Assembly: GCA_963698395.1 (NCBI GenBank)
Contig: CAVOQQ010000001.1
Span: 558,001 to 622,000, forward strand
Direction of reading: 5' to 3'
Source of the DNA: JBBQUN01 sp963698395
GTDB taxonomy: Bacteria > Actinomycetota > Acidimicrobiia > Acidimicrobiales > SZUA-35
Length of the DNA stretch: 64,000 nt
The notes under the pieces are model-generated. The model was not told the origin of the DNA. It ran no database searches and worked only from the letters and a program-made list of their open reading frames with translations. This document shows, piece by piece, positions 36,465 to 44,610 of the stretch (within the stretch, counting starts at the first letter, position 1; each line of letters opens with the position of its first letter). A program made the translations under genes and the position numbers.

Positions 36465-37463
36465 ATGAAGTGCGACCGGACCGTTGCCGCCGTTGCGGCG
36501 CTGATCGTGATGATCTCGGCGATCGTTGTCTCGTCGCCGGCCTCGGCCAGGCCGGTCCGTCCCGAGGAGGGCCAGGTCGAACGGCTGTATCGGGCCGTGT
36601 TCGATCGAAGCCCCGACGCTGCGGGCTTCGCCTACTGGTTCCGGCTGCGCTCGACCACGGTGCCACTCGAAGCGATCGCCGCCGAATTCATCGCGAGCCC
36701 CGAGTTCGCCATGGTGGCCGGCGCGCCGACATCGACGGAGTTCATCGAGCGGCTCTACCGCAACGTCCTCGATCGCGAACCCGACGTCGAAGGTCTGCAG
36801 TACTGGCAGCGTCTCATGACCGACGGATTGAGCCGGGTGCAGCTCCTCGTGCTGTTCTCCGAATCGGCAGAGTTTGCGAACACCACCGAGACCTCGCTCG
36901 AAGTACTGCCTGCGTTCCGATCGTCGATCGAGCCGGTCGACGCCGTCATGCTCGGAGCGAGCTGGCGACCTGGCTGCCCGGTCGCCCCGTCCGACCTGAG
37001 GCGGCTGAGCGTCTCCATCGTCGGTCTCGACGGTCGACCGTCAGAAGGCGAGCTGATCGTGCATCGTTCGGTTGCCGACGAGATGGTGTCGGTGTTCGAT
37101 CGCCTCTATCAAGGCCGCTATCCAATCGAACGAATGGAATCGATCGCCGACTTCGATGGTGACGACGACGCCTCGATGGCCGCCAACAACACCTCGGGTT
37201 TCAACTGCCGGCCGATCGTCGGCGGGACCGGCTGGTCACGCCACGCATACGGCGTGGCCGTCGATGTGAATCCCCTGCAGAACCCGTACGTCCGTGGTTC
37301 GGTGGTGCTGCCGCCGAGTGGAGCCGCCTTCGTCGACCGGACGGTGCATGACCCGGCGATGATTCGCCGCGGTGATGTCGTGGTCGAGGCGTTCGCCGAG
37401 GCTGGTTGGCGCTGGGGTGGCGACTTCACCACGCTGGCCGACTGGCAGCACTTCGAGCGCTGA
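36465..37463 (+). CDS. Secreted M15 D-alanyl-D-alanine carboxypeptidase-like protein with two DUF4214 repeats
   Basis: 332 residues. A signal peptide (MKCDRTVAAVAALIVMISAIVV...SASA) is followed by two DUF4214 units: VERLYRAVFDRSPDAAGFAYW (about 38-58) and FIERLYRNVLDREPDVEGLQYW (93-114). The C-terminal VanY/M15 peptidase has its zinc ligands at His260 and Asp267 (SRHAYGVAVDVNP) and His329 (DWQHFE). It should trim D-Ala from peptidoglycan peptides outside the membrane. DUF4214 repeats are thought to bind surface carbohydrate in some bacteria. TACCGT lies 8 nt before the ATG. Confidence 0.9.
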   Translation: MKCDRTVAAVAALIVMISAIVVSSPASARPVRPEEGQVERLYRAVFDRSPDAAGFAYWFRLRSTTVPLEAIAAEFIASPEFAMVAGAPTSTEFIERLYRNVLDREPDVEGLQYWQRLMTDGLSRVQLLVLFSESAEFANTTETSLEVLPAFRSSIEPVDAVMLGASWRPGCPVAPSDLRRLSVSIVGLDGRPSEGELIVHRSVADEMVSVFDRLYQGRYPIERMESIADFDGDDDASMAANNTSGFNCRPIVGGTGWSRHAYGVAVDVNPLQNPYVRGSVVLPPSGAAFVDRTVHDPAMIRRGDVVVEAFAEAGWRWGGDFTTLADWQHFER

Positions 37464-37488
37464 GCGGGCCCGGGCTGCGGGCGAGCCG

Positions 37489-38151
37489 CTACGGGAACTT
37501 GCGGCGGGTGGCGGCGATCATCGTCGCCATGAACCAGATGCCACCGAAGACCGCGATCGGTCCCCAGAACTCGGGGCTCCACCGCTCGAGGAACTCGTAG
37601 CCGAGGGCCCGGCCGAAGGCGACGGCGGCGAGCAGCGTGGTGCCCACCTGGACCTTGGCGTTGTAGCGCATCAGGCCGACGGCCTCGCCGACGTACGCAA
37701 GGGTGGCCGGGATCGACAACAGCCAGATCGGCCACGGATCGATCGACTCGGGCCACGGGGCGAGACCCATGGCCGAGACGATGGCGACGAGCAGACCGAG
37801 GGGGTAGAGCGAGGCGCAACGTCGACAAACCCAGCGACTGCCGATGTGGACGCAGCGTTCGGGGTAGTCATCGTGCCAGTGATGGGCGAGCCACATGTTC
37901 TTGCGGGAGATGCGGTCCTTCTCGGCCCTGCCCATTGCCGCCAGCCTGCTCTCGAACAGGGCCATCGCCGCGCTGTCGAGCGGAGGGTCGGTCGGAGCGT
38001 CATCGGGTGCTGCCTGCTCGTCGGAGACGAGGTCGGTCCGCGCTGCTCCGGGATCGGCCGCATCGGTCGCCGCGCCCTGCTCGGTCCCCGCGAGCGGGTG
38101 AGTGTGGTCGTCGGCGTGGGCCTGGTCGGTGCGATCGTCGATCTGCTTCAC
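37489..38151 (-). CDS. DUF2085-like membrane protein
   Basis: 220 residues from a GTG at 38151. An acidic, disordered N-terminus (about 1-60) precedes CVHIGSRWVCRRCASLYPLG, the Cys-rich DUF2085 signature, then three or four membrane helices (LLVAIVSAMGLAPW, IWLLSIPATLAYVGEAVGLM, VGTTLLAAVAFGRAL, FWGPIAVFGGIWFMATMIAA). The family has no known biochemical role; the Cys motif could bind metal. It is convergent with the M15 gene. Confidence 0.8.
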   Translation of the reverse strand: MKQIDDRTDQAHADDHTHPLAGTEQGAATDAADPGAARTDLVSDEQAAPDDAPTDPPLDSAAMALFESRLAAMGRAEKDRISRKNMWLAHHWHDDYPERCVHIGSRWVCRRCASLYPLGLLVAIVSAMGLAPWPESIDPWPIWLLSIPATLAYVGEAVGLMRYNAKVQVGTTLLAAVAFGRALGYEFLERWSPEFWGPIAVFGGIWFMATMIAATRRKFP

Positions 38152-38226
38152 CTGGGCCTATCGGCCCATGGCCACCGATGCTGAGTGATTCCCTCCTCGA
38201 GGGGCGCCGAACTCAGGTCAGCGAGA

Positions 38227-38520
38227 TCAGCCGATGCCGCACTCGGCGATGGCGGTGTCGACGGTGGCTTGGAAGCCTTCGACCTGGGTGGGATCGAGCG
38301 CAGCCTCGTTCAGCTGCCCCTGGTCGTACTTGCCCTCTTCGAAGATGAAGTCGGCGATGCAGTTGGCCTGCGCATCGCTGATGTCGCCCGGGTTCTCGCC
38401 GCCGCGTTCGGTGAGCATCACCAGCAGATCGTCGCGGGTGACGTCGGGGTCGCTGCAGGCGCTCAGGCCGAAGGCAAGAGCGATGGCGGCGAAGGTGGTA
38501 CGAACGAGGGGCGTGCGCAT
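38227..38520 (-). CDS. Small lipoprotein of unknown function
   Basis: 97 residues from the ATG at 38520. A lipobox (FGLSAC) gives the lipidated Cys; a helical domain with QANCIADFIFEEGKYDQG and a late AECGIG contains two further Cys that could form a disulfide. No family recognised. It lies in the same orientation as the DUF2085 gene, 75 bp before it. Confidence 0.75.
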   Translation of the reverse strand: MRTPLVRTTFAAIALAFGLSACSDPDVTRDDLLVMLTERGGENPGDISDAQANCIADFIFEEGKYDQGQLNEAALDPTQVEGFQATVDTAIAECGIG

Positions 38521-38687
38521 CCCGACAGTCAATCGTGATTCCTGCCCGATCGGACCATCACCGCCACCCAAGCCGATTCCGCCCCCAGCAGCTTCAAGGG
38601 GTTGACGCCGCTCAGGGTTTCGCAATCGCCAAGGTTGCGAACGGGGTTGGCTGGTGCTGGACGGATGCTGGGTTGCCGGTGGAGGGG

Positions 38688-39188
38688 TCAGCAGGCTCGA
38701 CGGCTGGAGATGACGCCGGTGTCGAAGCCGGCCAGGTGGAGGCCACCGTGGAAGCGGGCGTGCTCGATCTTGACGCACTTGTCCATCACGAGCTCGAGGT
38801 CGGCGTCGACGGCGATGCGAGCCGCCTCGTCACTCCAGATGCCGAGCTGGAGCCAGAGCGACTTCGCCCCGACCTCGACGGCCTGTCGGGCAACGTCGGG
38901 GCAGTCGGCAGCGGGCCGGAACACGTCGACCATGTCGGGCACCACGGGCAGGTCGGCCAGCGACGGATAGCACGTCAGGCCATGGATCTCGGCCGTGCCG
39001 GGGTTGACCGGATAGAGCTCGTAGTCGGACCGGCATCCCATCAGATAGGTGATCACGAAGTTCGAGGCTCTCGAGGGGTTGGCCGAGGCGCCGACGATCG
39101 CAATGGATCGAGTGCGGTCGAGGAGCTGTTTGATCGAGCGGGGTGATGGTGGCGCCCAACCGTCGATCGTGTCGTGTGCTGTGGCCAT
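38688..39188 (-). CDS. CoA-binding protein (YccU type)
   Basis: 166 residues. The Rossmann CoA-binding pattern IAIVGASANPSRASNFVITYLMG, ELYPVNPGTAEIHGLTCYPSLADLP, VDVFRPAADCPDVARQAVEVGA and LWLQLGIWSDEAA identifies the CoA_binding_2 family. Molecular role is not settled; it often lies beside metY in actinobacteria, as here (57 bp after the metY stop), so co-transcription is likely. Confidence 0.9.
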   Translation of the reverse strand: MATAHDTIDGWAPPSPRSIKQLLDRTRSIAIVGASANPSRASNFVITYLMGCRSDYELYPVNPGTAEIHGLTCYPSLADLPVVPDMVDVFRPAADCPDVARQAVEVGAKSLWLQLGIWSDEAARIAVDADLELVMDKCVKIEHARFHGGLHLAGFDTGVISSRRAC

Positions 39189-39245
39189 GGCGGCCTCCGT
39201 TCGTGCTGAGTGGCGTGCGTTGGTTCGTTGGTGAGGTGGTGTGGA

Positions 39246-40535
39246 TCAGTCGGTCTGCGATGCGGTGAGCGCCTGGTCGAGGTCCCAGAGGATGTCGTCG
39301 AGATCCTCGAGGCCGACCGAGAGACGAACCATGTCGGCGCCGACGCCGGCGGTGGCGAGCTGCTCGTCGGTCATCTGTTGGTGGGTGGTGCTGGCCGGAT
39401 GGATCACGAGGGTGCGGGCATCGCCCACGTTGGCGAGGTGACTGACCAACTCGAGCGCCTCGATGAAGCGACGGCCGGCCGCTCGCCCGCCCTTGACGCC
39501 GAAGGTGAAGATGGCGCCGGCGCCCTTCGGGAGGTACTTGGCGGCCAGGGACCGGTAGGGCGAATCGGGAAGGTCGGCATGGGCGACCCACTCGACGAGC
39601 GGGTGGTCGTCCAGCCAGGTGGCGACGGCCTGGGCGTTGGCGACGTGGGCATCCATCCGGTGGGGGAGCGTTTCGATTCCCTGGAGCAGGAGGAAGGCGT
39701 TGAACGGCGAGAGGCAGGCGCCGACATCTCGGAGCTGCTCGGATCGCAGGGCGGTGCAGAAGGCGTACTCGCCGAAGTTCCCGGACCACTGGAGACCGTT
39801 GTAGGTGGCGACCGGCTCGGTGAATCGAGGGAACCGCCCCGAGGCCCAATCGAAGCGGCCGGCCTCGGCGACCACGCCACCGATGCTGGTGCCATGACCG
39901 CCGATGAACTTGGTGGCCGAGTGGACGACGATGTCGGCGCCGAACTCCATCGGGCGGCACAGATAGGGCGTGGCGAACGTGGAGTCGACGACGAGCGGGA
40001 GATCGGCCGCATGCGCAACCTCGGCCAGCGCCTCGAGATCGGCGACGGCACCGGTGGGGTTGCCGATGATCTCGGTGTAGATCAGCTTGGTCTCGGGCCG
40101 GATGGCGGCGGCGAACGTGTCCGGCTCGGTGTTCGGAACGAAGGTCGTCTCGATCCCGAGCCGAGCGAGCGTGGTGGCCATGAGCGTGTAGGAACCGCCG
40201 TAGATGCTGGCGGCGGCAACGATGTGGTCGCCGGCACCGGCCAGCGTGGTGATCGCCATGAATTCGGCGGCCTGGCCGCTCGAGGTCGCGACCGATCCGA
40301 TGGCCCCCTCGAGCGAGGCGATGCGCTCCTCGAACGCGGCCACCGTGGGGTTCGAGATACGGGAGTAGATGGTGCCGTACTTCTGGAGTGCGAAGAGATC
40401 GGCGGCATCGGCGGTGTCTTCGAACACGAAGCTCGTCGACTGGTAGATCGGTACCGCCCGTGCGCCCGTGGCGGCGTCGGGCTGGCCGCCGGCGTGCAAG
40501 GCTCGAGTTCGGAATCCCCATTCGCGGTTCGTCAT
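39246..40535 (-). CDS. metY: O-acetylhomoserine sulfhydrylase/aminocarboxypropyltransferase
   Basis: 429 residues from the ATG at 40535 (MTNREWGFRTRALHAGGQP); an ATG three codons upstream is also possible. Cys/Met-metabolism PLP enzyme with YSRISNPTVAAFEERIASLEG, the PLP Lys in VVHSATKFIGGHGTSIGG, and SVGLEDLDDILWDLDQAL at the C-terminus. It makes homocysteine from O-acetylhomoserine and sulfide. I looked for a SAM riboswitch in the 286-bp leader and saw none. Confidence 0.95.
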   Translation of the reverse strand: MTNREWGFRTRALHAGGQPDAATGARAVPIYQSTSFVFEDTADAADLFALQKYGTIYSRISNPTVAAFEERIASLEGAIGSVATSSGQAAEFMAITTLAGAGDHIVAAASIYGGSYTLMATTLARLGIETTFVPNTEPDTFAAAIRPETKLIYTEIIGNPTGAVADLEALAEVAHAADLPLVVDSTFATPYLCRPMEFGADIVVHSATKFIGGHGTSIGGVVAEAGRFDWASGRFPRFTEPVATYNGLQWSGNFGEYAFCTALRSEQLRDVGACLSPFNAFLLLQGIETLPHRMDAHVANAQAVATWLDDHPLVEWVAHADLPDSPYRSLAAKYLPKGAGAIFTFGVKGGRAAGRRFIEALELVSHLANVGDARTLVIHPASTTHQQMTDEQLATAGVGADMVRLSVGLEDLDDILWDLDQALTASQTD

Positions 40536-40821
40536 GGGAAGCATCTTGCCACGGAGCTGCCGGAACCTTCGAAGACGATCGCCGGACTGCCGTGCGGGGG
40601 TGGTCGGTGTCTGCTTCACTGCGGCGATGCTCGGCTACCTGGAGGCCGGCGGCCAGGGGTCCATCTGGTGGGCCACGCTCGAGCAAGGCGAGGTGACCGA
40701 GCTCTGCGAGCAGTTCGTGCCGTGAGGCGTCGTCGCCCTGGGTGAAAGTCGGGAATGAGTGAGAATCCAAGCCGCATGCTGGTACGTTCGGAGGCATGCA
40801 GCACGGTGACGAGCACAGCTG

Positions 40822-41748
40822 ATGGGCCACGATCATGACCACGGAACCGGTCTGGCCCGGGCAGGGGAGCGCCATCGCGGCCGACTTGCCGCTGCCTTTC
40901 TCGTCATCTTCGCGTTCTTCGTCGTCGAGGCAGTCGCAGGGTTCCTGACCAACTCGCTGGCCCTGTTGTCCGACGCCGGCCACATGCTCACCGATGTCCT
41001 CGGCATCGGCATGGCCCTGGCCGCGATCCAGCTCGCATCGAGGCACGCCAACCGACCGACCAAGGCGAGTTCGTCGCACACCTTCGGGCTCTACCGCCTC
41101 GAGATTCTCGCCGCGTTCGTCAATGCACTGCTGCTGTTCGGTGTTGCCATCTGGGTGTTGATCGAAGCAGCTCGGCGGCTGTTCTCCGAGCCCGAGGTCT
41201 TGGGCGTGCCGATGTTGATCGTCGCCCTCCTCGGCCTTCTCGCCAACATCGTTGCGTTCCTGTTCCTGCGTGAAGGAGCACAGGAATCACTCAACGTCGA
41301 GGGCGCCTACCTCGAAGTCCTCGCCGACACGGTGGGCTCGGTCGGCGTGGTCCTCGCCGCCATCCTGCTCGAGGTGTTCGGATGGGCGTGGGTCGATCCG
41401 GTGATCGCGGCGCTGATCGGACTCTGGATCCTGCCACGCACGTGGCGGCTCGGACGCTCCGCCGTCCGAGTGCTGCTCCAGGCGGCGCCGCAGAACGTCG
41501 ATCTCGAAGCCCTCACCAACGACCTCGAAGCCATCGACGGCGTGATCGACGTCCACGACCTCCACGTCTGGACGCTCACCTCGGAGATGGACGCGGCCTC
41601 GGCCCACCTCATGACCGGCGAGGGCTGCGACGCCCACGGCGTGCTCGACCAGGCTCGGGAACTGCTCGAACACCGCTACGGCATCACCCACGGCACGTTC
41701 CAGGTCGAACCGGACACGCACGCCGGTTGCGGCGAGATGACCTGGTAG
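40822..41748 (+). CDS. Cation diffusion facilitator (CzcD-like metal exporter)
   Basis: 308 residues with an N-terminal His/Asp metal-binding stretch (MGHDHDHG), six membrane helices and a C-terminal cytoplasmic ferredoxin-like domain (VIDVHDLHVWTLTSEMDAASAH). The TM2 site is canonical (SDAGHMLTD, His54/Asp58), but TM5 reads YLEVLADTVGSV: a Glu stands where zinc transporters have His (usually HVLxD). It exports Zn, Cd, Co or Mn by proton exchange; the Glu could alter metal preference. A GCATGC-n14-GCATGC inverted repeat lies upstream and could be an operator. Confidence 0.9.
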   Translation: MGHDHDHGTGLARAGERHRGRLAAAFLVIFAFFVVEAVAGFLTNSLALLSDAGHMLTDVLGIGMALAAIQLASRHANRPTKASSSHTFGLYRLEILAAFVNALLLFGVAIWVLIEAARRLFSEPEVLGVPMLIVALLGLLANIVAFLFLREGAQESLNVEGAYLEVLADTVGSVGVVLAAILLEVFGWAWVDPVIAALIGLWILPRTWRLGRSAVRVLLQAAPQNVDLEALTNDLEAIDGVIDVHDLHVWTLTSEMDAASAHLMTGEGCDAHGVLDQARELLEHRYGITHGTFQVEPDTHAGCGEMTW

Positions 41749-41759
41749 CCGAACGGCCG

Positions 41760-42254
41760 TCACCGCACTCGGCGGGCAGCAAGCGAGCCTCGCCACCATC
41801 GCAGCGTTGTGACCGGCAGCACGATGAGCGCCAGGGCGGCGATCAGTTCGCCGGTCGATGGTCGGGCCAGTCGGTCGATGCCGAGCACGGGCAGCGCCAA
41901 CGCCATGAGGAGCGCATTGCGGGCCAGGTGTCCGACGTCGACCGGTTCGGAGTTGGCGCCACCGAAGCAGGCACACGACACCACACGGCCTGATCGCACC
42001 ACGCCGGCAAGCACGGTGGTGAACGCAGCCAGCAGAGCGAAGGCCGCAGTTGCACCCCAACCCGGCAACGAGACCAAGGCGACGGCCACCCCGAGTTCGG
42101 TGACCGGTACGATCCGGGCCAGCACGGTCGGGCGGGGCAGACCCAACGAGGCGAAGTCGTCGGCGGTCCCGCGCGGATCGCGCAACTTGAGCAATGCAGC
42201 GACGGCGAACGTAGCCGCCAGGGCGACAGCGAACAGGCTGGCGATACCGTCCAC
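41760..42254 (-). CDS. MauE/DoxX-like membrane protein
   Basis: 164 residues, four membrane helices: SLFAVALAATFAVAALLKLRDP, LARIVPVTELGVAVALVSL, ATAAFALLAAFTTVLAGVVR and LIAALALIVLPVTTL. VSCACFGGANSEPVDVGHLARN between helices three and four is the conserved MauE loop with its Cys pair. The family supports disulfide formation in methylamine dehydrogenase maturation; its role outside mau clusters is unknown. It is on the opposite strand to the CDF gene and 6 bp after the trkA stop. Confidence 0.85.
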   Translation of the reverse strand: MDGIASLFAVALAATFAVAALLKLRDPRGTADDFASLGLPRPTVLARIVPVTELGVAVALVSLPGWGATAAFALLAAFTTVLAGVVRSGRVVSCACFGGANSEPVDVGHLARNALLMALALPVLGIDRLARPSTGELIAALALIVLPVTTLRWWRGSLAARRVR

Positions 42255-42260
42255 GAGCCG

Positions 42261-42968
42261 CTAGAGCAGCGAGGCGAACTGCTCGGTCTCGGCGACCTCG
42301 CCCGCAATCACGAGAATGTCGCCGGCGTTGATCTCGGTGTCGGGTGTTGCGTAGGTGAAGCCCATGCCCTCGGGCTTCACACACACGATGGTGACGCCGT
42401 ACTTCTCGCGGATGTGAGCGTCGCGCAGCGTCTGCCCGACCAGTTCGGTGGGTGGGCGCACCTCGGCGAGCACGAAACCCTCGTCGAGCTGGAAGTAGTC
42501 GATGACCTGACCCGAGACGGCGTGAGCGACTCGAATGCCCATCTGCTTCTCGGGGTAGATGACGTGATGGGCCCCGACGCGTTCGAGGATGCTGCCGTGG
42601 TCGTCTCGGATGGCCTTGGCCCAGATGTTCTTGACTCCGACGTCGGCCAGGGCTGCGGTGGTGAGGATCGATGCCTCGATGCCCGTGCCGATGGCCACCA
42701 CGGCGACGTCGAACTCGGTGGCGCCCAGTTGGCGGAGCACCTTCGTGTTCGTGGCGTCGGCCTCTCGCACGTGGGTCAGGCGGGTCGAGTACTCCTGGAC
42801 CAGTGCCGGGTCGAGATCGATGGCCATGACTTCGGTGCCCAGTTCCACGAGGGTCTCGGCGAGCGCCGATCCGAACCGGCCCAGGCCGATGACGAGGACC
42901 GACGAGGCCAACAACGTCTGTGGTTCGGACTCTTGTCCGGAAAGGATCTGGCGCAGATTGCGTGGCAC
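42261..42968 (-). CDS. Potassium channel regulatory subunit (KtrA/TrkA)
   Basis: 235 residues. The Rossmann RCK_N domain begins VLVIGLGRFGSALAETLVELG, with acidic LDPALVQEYSTRL and ATNTKVLRQLGATEF; the C-terminal RCK_C domain includes AEVRPPTELVGQTLRDAHIREKYGVTIV. It binds nucleotides and gates the adjacent channel. It follows the TrkH/KtrB gene on the same strand by 72 bp. Confidence 0.93.
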   Translation of the reverse strand: MPRNLRQILSGQESEPQTLLASSVLVIGLGRFGSALAETLVELGTEVMAIDLDPALVQEYSTRLTHVREADATNTKVLRQLGATEFDVAVVAIGTGIEASILTTAALADVGVKNIWAKAIRDDHGSILERVGAHHVIYPEKQMGIRVAHAVSGQVIDYFQLDEGFVLAEVRPPTELVGQTLRDAHIREKYGVTIVCVKPEGMGFTYATPDTEINAGDILVIAGEVAETEQFASLL

Positions 42969-43040
42969 GGTGGGCTCCTTCGAGCGGCGGCGTGGAACAG
43001 AAACGAGAGACGGGGTGAGCGGGTTCGGCGATCGGCTCGG

Positions 43041-44405
43041 TCAGCCGACGAGGAGCTTTTCCTCGGGGTAGCGGTAGAGGTGGGGGCGGCTGCGGAACAG
43101 GATGGCGGTGCCGAAGGTGACCGGGCCGACGCGACCGATGAACATCAGCGCCATGATCAGGAACCGACTGAAGGTGTTGAGTTCGGGGGTGATGCCGGTC
43201 GAGAGGCCGACGGTGCCGAAAGCCGAGGCAGCTTCGAACAGGAGCGAGTCGAGCGTCAGATTCGGCTGCGAGAGCGACAGGATGAACGTGGCGGTGCCGA
43301 CCGTGCCGAGTGCGGCGATGACGAGGGCGAGCGCCTGCCGTTGCAGCGAGGAGGGGAGGCGGCGGTGGAAGAGGTTGACTTCGTTGTCACCGCGGAACTC
43401 GGCGATCGTCGTCCAGACGACCACGGCGAACGTGGAGGTCTTGATGCCGCCGCCCGTCGATGCGCTGCTCGCTCCGATCGTCATGAGGAGCAGCATGAGC
43501 AGGATCGAGCCGCCGCGGAACGCACCGATGGGCAGGGTGTTGAAGCCGGCGGTCCTGGTGGTGACCGATTGGAACATGCTCGAGAGGAACTTCTCGAACA
43601 CCGACAGGTTGCCCATCGTCGCAGGGTTGGTCCATTCGATGGCGAGAATGGCGAGCGTGCCGCCAACGACCAGGAGGCTCGTGGCGGCCACGGTGACCTT
43701 GGTGTGCAGCGACCATCGACGCGGCTCACGGAAGTGCTTCGACAACTCGACGGCGACGGGAAAGCCGATGCCGCCGGCGATGATCGCCACCGAAATGACG
43801 ACGTTCATCCATGGGTCGGCCACGTAGCGCTCGAGTCCGCCACTCAGTGTGGAGAAGCCGGCATTGTTGAACGCCGAGATGGCGTGGAACACCCCGAGAT
43901 AGATCGAGCCGCCGATGCTGTGCTCGTCCTCGATCACGAAGCGAATGCTCAGCATCGTCGCCGCAAGACCCTCGAAGCCCACCGTGTAGCGAAAGATCGC
44001 TCGAATGACCGGGCGGAGTTCGCCGAAATCGCCGAGCCCGATCTCGGTGCCGGCCAGGAGCCCACGCTTGATGCCGAGCCGACGGCTGAGGAAGACCGTG
44101 GCCAGTGAGGCCAGCGTCATGATCCCGAGTCCGCCGATCTGGATCATCGTGAGGATGACGAGCTCGCCGAATCGGGAGAACGTGGCGCCGGTGTCGACGA
44201 CGGCCAGACCGGTCACCGTGGTGGCGGAGACCGCAGTGAAGAAGGCATCGAGAAGCGAGATCTGTGGCACGGTCGATTCGTGGGCGAACGGCAGGCGCAG
44301 CAGGAGGGTGCCGGTGATGATGAGGACGGAGAAGCCAACGATCACGAGCTGACCCGGATGGGTTGTCTGCCAGTGGAAGCGTGACCGCTCCGGGAGTATC
44401 GCCAT
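43041..44405 (-). CDS. Potassium uptake channel subunit (TrkH/KtrB)
   Basis: 454 residues. The four selectivity-filter loops are present: AVSATTVTGLAVVDTGATF, AISAFNNAGFSTLS, SVTTRTAGFNTLPIG and AASAFGTVGLSTGITPEL, with matching TM-P-TM repeats. It imports K+ with Na+ or H+ gradient and needs the RCK subunit next to it. ATG at 44405; divergent from the L,D-transpeptidase gene across a 205-bp region that holds a perfect hairpin. Confidence 0.95.
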   Translation of the reverse strand: MAILPERSRFHWQTTHPGQLVIVGFSVLIITGTLLLRLPFAHESTVPQISLLDAFFTAVSATTVTGLAVVDTGATFSRFGELVILTMIQIGGLGIMTLASLATVFLSRRLGIKRGLLAGTEIGLGDFGELRPVIRAIFRYTVGFEGLAATMLSIRFVIEDEHSIGGSIYLGVFHAISAFNNAGFSTLSGGLERYVADPWMNVVISVAIIAGGIGFPVAVELSKHFREPRRWSLHTKVTVAATSLLVVGGTLAILAIEWTNPATMGNLSVFEKFLSSMFQSVTTRTAGFNTLPIGAFRGGSILLMLLLMTIGASSASTGGGIKTSTFAVVVWTTIAEFRGDNEVNLFHRRLPSSLQRQALALVIAALGTVGTATFILSLSQPNLTLDSLLFEAASAFGTVGLSTGITPELNTFSRFLIMALMFIGRVGPVTFGTAILFRSRPHLYRYPEEKLLVG

Positions 44406-44476
44406 GGAAGATCGATGCTAAGGCCATGAGGGAAGCGGCGCAGCGCTTCGAGTGTGATTCCCCGGGCCCGCGATGA

Positions 44477-44523
44477 TCGATCAATCATCTCGATCGAGAC
44501 GACTGATCGAGATGATTGATCGA
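44477..44523 (+). repeat. Perfect 19-bp inverted repeat upstream of the L,D-transpeptidase gene
   Basis: CGATCAATCATCTCGATC (44478-44495) and GATCGAGATGATTGATCG (44505-44522) are exact reverse complements, and one further T-A pair extends the stem to 19 bp with a 9-nt loop (44496-44504). There is no T-run. It sits in a divergent promoter region, so a terminator is unlikely; a regulator binding site or a leader hairpin fits better. The decamer ATGATYGATC recurs (44473 and 44512, direct; 44479-44488, inverted). Confidence 0.85.
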
Positions 44524-44610
44524 AACGGATGCGCGGAGGTGTCGGAATCCGATGGCATCATCGTGGGGCACGACCATGGACGGCAGTGCTCGAGAGGACA
44601 TCGGTTGCGG

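Noticed and set aside
40536..40821. Possible SAM riboswitch in the metY leader
   Set aside because: I could not find the conserved core of SAM-I, SAM-II or SAM-IV types by eye on the minus strand. A plus-strand frame ending LCEQFVP was also considered and left out as too short.
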